Below are positions 5,240 to 9,298 of a stretch of 9,298 nt of DNA, piece after piece. The DNA comes from Jeotgalicoccus sp036782755 (GTDB lineage Bacteria > Bacillota > Bacilli > Staphylococcales > Salinicoccaceae). The stretch lies in assembly GCA_036782755.1 (NCBI GenBank), contig DAIPYL010000053.1, positions 1 to 9,298 on the forward strand, written 5' to 3'. Below the pieces are notes generated by a model. The model was not told the DNA's origin, searched no databases, and saw only the letters and a list, made by a program, of their open reading frames with translations. The position numbers and the translations under genes are program-made. Every line of letters starts with the position of its first letter. Position 1 is the stretch's first letter.

Positions 5240-6568
5240 ATGTCGCGTTTTCCTACATTTTTAAAGTTCTTTATTCCTTCTGTTATCGGTATATTTATGT
5301 TCCTTGTACCGCTTCAGATTGATGGAGAGACTACTGTTCCCGTTGCCTTTCTCGCTAACACAATTATAAATTTCGTCACAATCGAAACTATTACACTGTT
5401 AACAGTAATAACGATTGTAATCTCGGCAATCTTCAGTATTATATACAGCTGGTTTGTTAAATCGGGTTCAGGCTTTATGCACGATGTATTTAGCACATCA
5501 AACTTCTGGGTAATTCTCAGAACAGTCGGCGCTGTATTCGGAGTTCTTGCATATACACAGGCTGGTCCTGAAATGATTATTTCCGGAAATACAGGTGCGA
5601 TGATTTTAAATGATCTGCAGCCGACATTATTCACAGTATTCATTATTGCAGGTTTCTTCCTGCCGCTTCTGTTAAACTACGGACTGCTTGAATTCATCGG
5701 AACGCTTTTTGCTAAAGTAATGCGCCCGCTGTTTACGCTGCCGGGACGTTCTACAGTCGATAACCTTGCATCATGGGTCGGCGATGGTACAGTCGGTGTT
5801 ATTTTAACAAGTAAGCAGTATGAAGACGGCTTTTACTCAAAACGTGAAGCGAGTGTTATCGCTTCAACATTCTCAGTTGTTTCTATAACATTTACAATTG
5901 TAATTCTCGATCTTATCGACCTGATGAACATGTTCGGCCAGTTTTACTTAACAATTATCATTGCAGGTATTGCAGCAGCATTCATCATGCCGCGCATCCC
6001 GCCTTTATCGAGAATTGAAGATACGTATTACAATGACGGTTCGAAACTTGAAGAAACAATTCCTGAAGGCTACAACCCGTTCTCATGGGGGTACAAACAG
6101 GCAATGGAGAAGGCTGAAAAATCACCCGGTATTATTCCATTAATTAAAGAAGGAATTAAAACAGTATTTGATACATGGTTCGGAGTTCTTCCGGTTGTTA
6201 TGGCAATTGGTACGCTTGGCACTATTCTCGCAGAGTATACACCGATATTCTCATGGCTCGGTATGCCGTTCGTTCCGCTGTTGGAGATGATCGGGATTCC
6301 TGAAGCACAGGCAATGAGTGAAACAATTTTTATCGGTTTCACTGATATGTTCCTTCCGGCAATTCTGATTGAAAATGTACAAAGTGATATGACCCGCTTC
6401 ATCGTCGGGGCAATGAGTATTACGCAGCTCATTTACCTGTCTGAAGTCGGCGGTGTTATTCTCGGTTCGAAGATTCCGCTTGGAATCGGCAAACTGTTCA
6501 TGATATTCCTGCTAAGAACAGCTATCACATTACCAATCATTATCGTTGCAGCATTCCTTATTTTCTAA
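5240..6568 (+). CDS. YjiH-family membrane protein with GATE (nucleoside-recognition) domains
   Basis: The 442-residue polytopic protein has about ten hydrophobic segments. The segment at about residues 122-225 fits the GATE/nucleoside-recognition fold shared with SpmA/SpmB and concentrative nucleoside carriers. It includes LLLNYGLLEFIGTL (from about 143) and the signature DNLASWVGDGTVGV (about 174-187). A second gate-like segment lies at about residues 310-385, with ETIFIGFTDMFLPAIL. The length fits the YjiH family (COG3314). Its substrate is not established; despite the domain name, nucleosides need not be the cargo. AGAGGG about 7 bp upstream supports the ATG at 5240. The divergent neighbour is a dipeptidase, and in E. 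coli the related yjiG/yjiH genes lie beside the isoaspartyl dipeptidase gene iadA. Transport of a dipeptide or an amino-acid product is therefore a reasonable inference. Confidence 0.85.
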   Translation: MSRFPTFLKFFIPSVIGIFMFLVPLQIDGETTVPVAFLANTIINFVTIETITLLTVITIVISAIFSIIYSWFVKSGSGFMHDVFSTSNFWVILRTVGAVFGVLAYTQAGPEMIISGNTGAMILNDLQPTLFTVFIIAGFFLPLLLNYGLLEFIGTLFAKVMRPLFTLPGRSTVDNLASWVGDGTVGVILTSKQYEDGFYSKREASVIASTFSVVSITFTIVILDLIDLMNMFGQFYLTIIIAGIAAAFIMPRIPPLSRIEDTYYNDGSKLEETIPEGYNPFSWGYKQAMEKAEKSPGIIPLIKEGIKTVFDTWFGVLPVVMAIGTLGTILAEYTPIFSWLGMPFVPLLEMIGIPEAQAMSETIFIGFTDMFLPAILIENVQSDMTRFIVGAMSITQLIYLSEVGGVILGSKIPLGIGKLFMIFLLRTAITLPIIIVAAFLIF

Positions 6569-6574
6569 TAAGCA

Positions 6575-6612
6575 AAAGGTCAGCATCCACTCGGGTGCTG
6601 ACCTTTCTTTTT
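6575..6612. terminator. Shared bidirectional terminator between the YjiH-type gene and tyrS
   Basis: AAAGGTCAGCATCC pairs with GGGTGCTGACCTTT over 14 bp (one G-U wobble on the plus strand) around an ACTC loop. A T-rich tail (CTTTTTATTT) follows on the plus strand. The minus-strand tail is a shorter T run, so it serves the YjiH-type gene best and the convergent tyrS gene probably as well. Confidence 0.88.
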
Positions 6613-7870
6613 ATTTATAGCTGACAATTGTATATTTCTTTTTACCGCGTCGGAATACAGTAAACTCACTGTTAATTTTATCCTCTTCAGTAATTTCGTG
6701 ATTTACATCCTGCATTCTTTCACCGTTTATATAAATTGCACCATTCTGAATATCTTCACGTGCCTGCCGTCTTGACGGTGACACCTGTGCATTTACCAGA
6801 ACGTTAACCAGACTGTTATCTTCTCCGTCCACTTCTGCTGACGGTGCATCTTTTAATGCATCTTTAATCTGCACAGCATCAAGTGACTTAATGTCTCCGC
6901 TGAATAATGCATCTGTGACTTTCTTCGCTTCTTCAAGTCCTTCAGTACCGTGGATGAATTCAGTAATTTCATCTGCAAGACGTTTCTGCGCTTTTCTTAG
7001 ATGCGGCTCTTCAGCAACAGATACCTGAAGCGCTTCGATTTCCTCACGCTCAACAAACGTAAATAATTTAAGGAACTTAATCACATCTTCATCACGCTGG
7101 TTCAGCCAGAACTGATAAAATTCATACGGCGACGTACGTTTTCTGTCGAGCCAGATATTGCCGGATTCAGTTTTACCGAATTTTTTGCCGTCTGCTTTCG
7201 TAATTAACGGAATCGTTAATCCTTCAGAATTTGTTGTGCCGTACATTCTGCGCATTAACTCAAGACCGCTCGTAATATTGCCCCACTGATCTGAACCGCC
7301 GATTTGAATTCTCACATCGAACTCTTTGTTTAAGTGTCCGAAGTCAATTGCCTGTAAAATTGTGTATGTGAATTCAGTGTATGAGATTCCTGTTTCAAGA
7401 CGTGACTGAATCGCATCTTTTGACAGCATGTAGTTCAGTCCAACGTGTTTACCGTAGTCGCGCAGGAATGAAATTAAACTGATATCTTTCAGCCAGTCTT
7501 TGTTGTTCACAAGTACTGCTGCGTTGTCATCGCTGAAATCAAAAATTCTTTCCATCTGCCCTTTAATTGAGTCAACGTTAGCATCCACTTCTTCTTCTGT
7601 CAGAAGCTTGCGCTCGTCTGCTTTAAATGAAGGGTCTCCGATCATTCCTGTACCCCCGCCGATTAATACTACCGGACGATGACCGTATTGCTGGAAACGG
7701 CGCAGTGTTAAGAATGGTACTAAGTGACCGATATGAAGACTGTCTGCTGTAGGGTCCGCACCGCAGTACAGCGAAATTTTTTCCTGTTCGAGCATGTCGT
7801 TAATCTTTTCTTCGTCAGTCATCTGATAGACAATACCGCGGTATTGCAGGTCTTCCAATAATGTAGTCAT
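6611..7870 (-). CDS. tyrS: Tyrosyl-tRNA synthetase
   Basis: This class Ic enzyme charges tRNA-Tyr with tyrosine in the cytosol. The 419 residues match the bacterial TyrRS length (about 420). The catalytic Rossmann domain has the tyrosine-pocket motif LYCGADPTADSLHIGH, with HIGH at residues 46-49. It also carries GGGTGMIGDPS, the tyrosine-binding Y169/Q173/D176 cluster (YTILQAID), GGSDQWGNI at 191-199 and the KMSKS-equivalent KFGKT at 230-234. The C-terminal S4 RNA-binding domain covers about residues 350-419, with SRRQAREDIQNGAIYING. The start at 7870 has an ideal GGAGG site. A longer in-frame reading from 7912 would begin inside the leader terminator and is not used. A T-box leader specific for tyrosine controls the gene. 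The position beside a peptidoglycan glycosyltransferase gene recalls other staphylococci. Confidence 0.98.
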   Translation of the reverse strand: MTTLLEDLQYRGIVYQMTDEEKINDMLEQEKISLYCGADPTADSLHIGHLVPFLTLRRFQQYGHRPVVLIGGGTGMIGDPSFKADERKLLTEEEVDANVDSIKGQMERIFDFSDDNAAVLVNNKDWLKDISLISFLRDYGKHVGLNYMLSKDAIQSRLETGISYTEFTYTILQAIDFGHLNKEFDVRIQIGGSDQWGNITSGLELMRRMYGTTNSEGLTIPLITKADGKKFGKTESGNIWLDRKRTSPYEFYQFWLNQRDEDVIKFLKLFTFVEREEIEALQVSVAEEPHLRKAQKRLADEITEFIHGTEGLEEAKKVTDALFSGDIKSLDAVQIKDALKDAPSAEVDGEDNSLVNVLVNAQVSPSRRQAREDIQNGAIYINGERMQDVNHEITEEDKINSEFTVFRRGKKKYTIVSYK

Positions 7871-7901
7871 AATTTCCTCCAATAATATTATTTTAATGAA
7901 T

Positions 7902-7934
7902 AAAAAAAACACCCATACTTATACAGTATGGGTG
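7902..7934 (-). terminator. T-box attenuator terminator
   Basis: A 10-bp stem on the minus strand (CACCCATACT with AGTATGGGTG, loop of 5) is followed by eight T. Its 5' arm begins with CACC, just after the T-box core, where the alternative antiterminator forms. It ends about 30 bp before the tyrS start codon. Confidence 0.95.
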
Positions 7935-8114
7935 CGTGACACGGTACCACCAAACAATTTATCTCTAAATTAGAATTTACGTCATCTATTACGATCTGAA
8001 CATTCAGTATGAGTGTATTCGTAAAATTATTATCACCTGCTCGCACCAGCCGCAGACTCTCTGAATCAAATAACAATACTACTTCTCTCACCGCTCAAAT
8101 TATTCATTAAATTT
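7902..8114 (-). ncRNA. T-box leader of tyrS, tyrosine specifier
   Basis: The minus-strand leader contains the conserved T-box core GGTGGTACCGTG (7940-7951), which binds the uncharged tRNA acceptor end. It also has the stem I apical region (AGAGAGTCTGCGG, then GGTGCGAGCAG, about 8038-8062). The specifier loop holds GAATACA, with the Tyr codon TAC at 8015-8017 followed by the usual A. The helix above the specifier loop (ATTGTTAT with ATAATAAT) and below it (TGAG with CTCA) can be drawn. Uncharged tRNA-Tyr should stabilise the antiterminator and switch on tyrS. The 5' end is set by the promoter at 8121-8149. Confidence 0.95.
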
Positions 8115-8120
8115 TAACCA

Positions 8121-8149
8121 AGTATATTACCAGCGCGATAAAAAGTCAA
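8121..8149 (-). promoter_or_regulatory. Promoter of the T-box leader and tyrS
   Basis: The minus strand carries TTGACT (8144-8149), a 17-bp spacer and TATACT (8121-8126), a strong sigma-A match. The predicted start near 8114 leaves room for the whole T-box stem I, with a leader of about 244 nt. Confidence 0.88.
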
Positions 8150-8154
8150 GTTCG

Positions 8155-8198
8155 AAAACATCAGCACCGGATTTATTGTTTTGACTTTCCGATGTTTT
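8155..8198. repeat. Inverted repeat AAAACATC/GATGTTTT between divergent promoters
   Basis: Perfect 8-bp arms at 8155-8162 and 8191-8198 are separated by 28 bp, upstream of the tyrS promoter and before the penicillin-binding protein promoter. It could be an operator or a chance AT-rich dyad. Its arm spacing does not match the 41-bp repeat families. Confidence 0.3.
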
Positions 8199-8271
8199 GA
8201 GATACGATTAAATGGTTGAATTACAATATGCTTATACCGGTTTTTATCATTATGAGTGTAAGAAGGACATA

Positions 8272-8280
8272 TGATATAAT
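8272..8280 (+). promoter_or_regulatory. Extended -10 promoter of the class A penicillin-binding protein gene
   Basis: TGATATAAT is an extended -10 (TGn followed by a consensus TATAAT at 8275-8280). No good -35 lies 16-18 bp upstream, which is common for extended -10 promoters. The predicted start falls near 8287, leaving a very short leader with AGGAGG. Confidence 0.55.
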
Positions 8281-8300
8281 CTTTTTAATAGGAGGTTGGC

Positions 8301-9298
8301 ATGGATAAGAAAAATGACTTTATTGATAATATAAAAAAGATGTTCTCGCGGAAAGATCCTGACAAAAAGAAAGACAAAGTTCACGGAGAAACAGCGAAGG
8401 ACAAATATCATAATACAGTCGCCCGCTTTAAAAAAGCAGGGTCCCCGCTCAGGGTGTCGTTCTTTACAGCATATGACACTATATGGAATGTAGTTTTATT
8501 CTTACTATTAGCATTCACCCTGCTCGGGATATTTCTTTTCAGCATCGGTCTCGGTTACTTCGCAGCACTCGTCTCGGATGAAGATGTGCTCGCACAGGAA
8601 GAAATTTACACCGCTCTTACCGAAATGACTGAAAGTACGACTGTAACATTCGGCTCCGGCGAAGAACTCGGAACATTGAGGTCCGACTTAATACGCGAAA
8701 CTGTCGATTATGAAAACATCTCTGAAAACGTCACAAATGCATTAATTTCAACAGAGGATGAACACTTTTACGAACATAACGGTGTCGTTCCAAAAGCATT
8801 CCTCCGCGCATCACTGCAGCAGGTTGCCGGCGGTGAGGAAAGTTCGGGAGGAAGCACGATTACCCAGCAGCTTGTAAAAAATCAGATGCTGACGAACGAT
8901 CCGACATTTGACCGCAAAGCAACAGAATTACTGATCGCTTTCAGAGTCGAGAACATACTGTCGAAAGAAGAAATTCTTGAAGCATACTTAAACGCAGTAT
9001 CATTTGGACGTAATGCCAACGGGCAGAATATCGCAGGAATCGAATCTGCTGCACAGGGTGTATTCAACAAACCTGCGGCAGAGCTGAATATTGCCGAAAG
9101 TGCATTTTTAGCAGGACTTCCCCAAAACCCTTACGCATACACACCATTTAACCAGGACGGTTCAATGAAAGAACCTGAATTACTTGAAGCCGGTAAAAAC
9201 CGTCAGGAATTCGTGCTTTCAAGAATGCTGACTGAAGATGCTATTACTCAGGAAGAATACGATCAGGCAATGGAATACAATATTTATGAAACGATGGC
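8301..9298 (+). CDS. Class A penicillin-binding protein, GT51 glycosyltransferase part (cut by window edge)
   Basis: The first 332 residues are present. A lysine-rich cytosolic tail (1-50) is followed by one membrane helix (about 61-90) and then an extracellular GT51 domain that polymerises glycan strands from lipid II. The GT51 motifs appear in order: EDEHFYEHNG (152-161, catalytic E152), GGSTITQQLVKN (183-194), RKATE (205-209, second glutamate E209), EAYLNAVSFGRNANG (227-241) and ELNIAESAFLAGLPQNP (261-277). The following linker (GKNRQEFVLSRMLTEDAITQEEY) is typical of bifunctional PBP1A-type proteins, so a transpeptidase domain probably follows beyond the edge. A monofunctional glycosyltransferase is less likely, since such proteins usually end soon after motif 5. 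AGGAGG 6 bp before the ATG supports the start. The gene is divergent from tyrS. Confidence 0.93.
   Translation, partial: MDKKNDFIDNIKKMFSRKDPDKKKDKVHGETAKDKYHNTVARFKKAGSPLRVSFFTAYDTIWNVVLFLLLAFTLLGIFLFSIGLGYFAALVSDEDVLAQEEIYTALTEMTESTTVTFGSGEELGTLRSDLIRETVDYENISENVTNALISTEDEHFYEHNGVVPKAFLRASLQQVAGGEESSGGSTITQQLVKNQMLTNDPTFDRKATELLIAFRVENILSKEEILEAYLNAVSFGRNANGQNIAGIESAAQGVFNKPAAELNIAESAFLAGLPQNPYAYTPFNQDGSMKEPELLEAGKNRQEFVLSRMLTEDAITQEEYDQAMEYNIYETM

Noticed and set aside
7871..7912. Longer tyrS start at 7912
   Set aside because: It would start inside the leader terminator and lacks a ribosome binding site. The ATG at 7870 has an ideal one and gives the family length.
7888..8091. A 67-residue minus-strand reading frame upstream of tyrS
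   Set aside because: It lies wholly within the T-box leader, whose conserved elements explain the sequence.
8155..8198. A third member of the 41-bp dyad repeat class
   Set aside because: The arm centres are 36 bp apart, not 25 or 16, and there is no tandem copy.

Overview
The window looks like a chromosomal segment of a low-GC Gram-positive bacterium in the family Staphylococcaceae. The N-terminal receiver domain at the left edge closely resembles staphylococcal GraR. A tyrosyl-tRNA synthetase gene of staphylococcal length sits behind a T-box leader, next to a GT51 peptidoglycan glycosyltransferase, and Shine-Dalgarno sites and sigma-A-type promoters are strong. A Jeotgalicoccus/Salinicoccus/Nosocomiicoccus-like genus would fit, but this is inferred from recalled protein resemblance, not from a search. 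The left and right edges cut through genes, and an internal run of 100 N (3940-4039) is an assembly gap.

Layout. On the minus strand from the left edge come a partial graR-type response regulator (1-299) and, 11 bp upstream of it, a DUF418/YeiB-type polytopic membrane protein (311-1516). They probably form one operon. Upstream of that is a 302-bp non-coding stretch with four tandem 41-bp palindromic repeats (1608-1771) and a strong minus-strand terminator (1778-1809). Next come a small three-helix membrane protein with its own promoter (1819-2088) and a PbuE-like MFS efflux transporter (2149-3291). Divergent to the transporter is a small lipoprotein (3408-3899), followed by a second 41-bp tandem repeat that is interrupted by the gap.

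A zinc membrane-dipeptidase homologue (minus, 4144-5091) is divergent from a YjiH-type GATE-domain membrane protein (plus, 5240-6568). This recalls the E. coli arrangement of yjiG/yjiH with the isoaspartyl dipeptidase gene iadA. A shared terminator separates the YjiH gene from tyrS (minus, 6611-7870), which has a complete tyrosine-specific T-box leader and a good promoter. Divergent to tyrS is the start of a class A penicillin-binding protein (8301 to the right edge).

Two non-coding themes stand out. First, the two repeat arrays have different sequences but the same 41-bp period and the same alternating 25/16-bp spacing of their dyad arms. Second, the divergent promoter regions at 3351-3373 and 5139-5162 share an operator-like motif: TAAAGTAGAAA followed by a CG-centred palindrome of 10 bp in one copy and 12 bp in the other. 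This suggests that the MFS/lipoprotein pair and the dipeptidase/YjiH pair are co-regulated. The 12-bp copy also matches the CcpA cre consensus.
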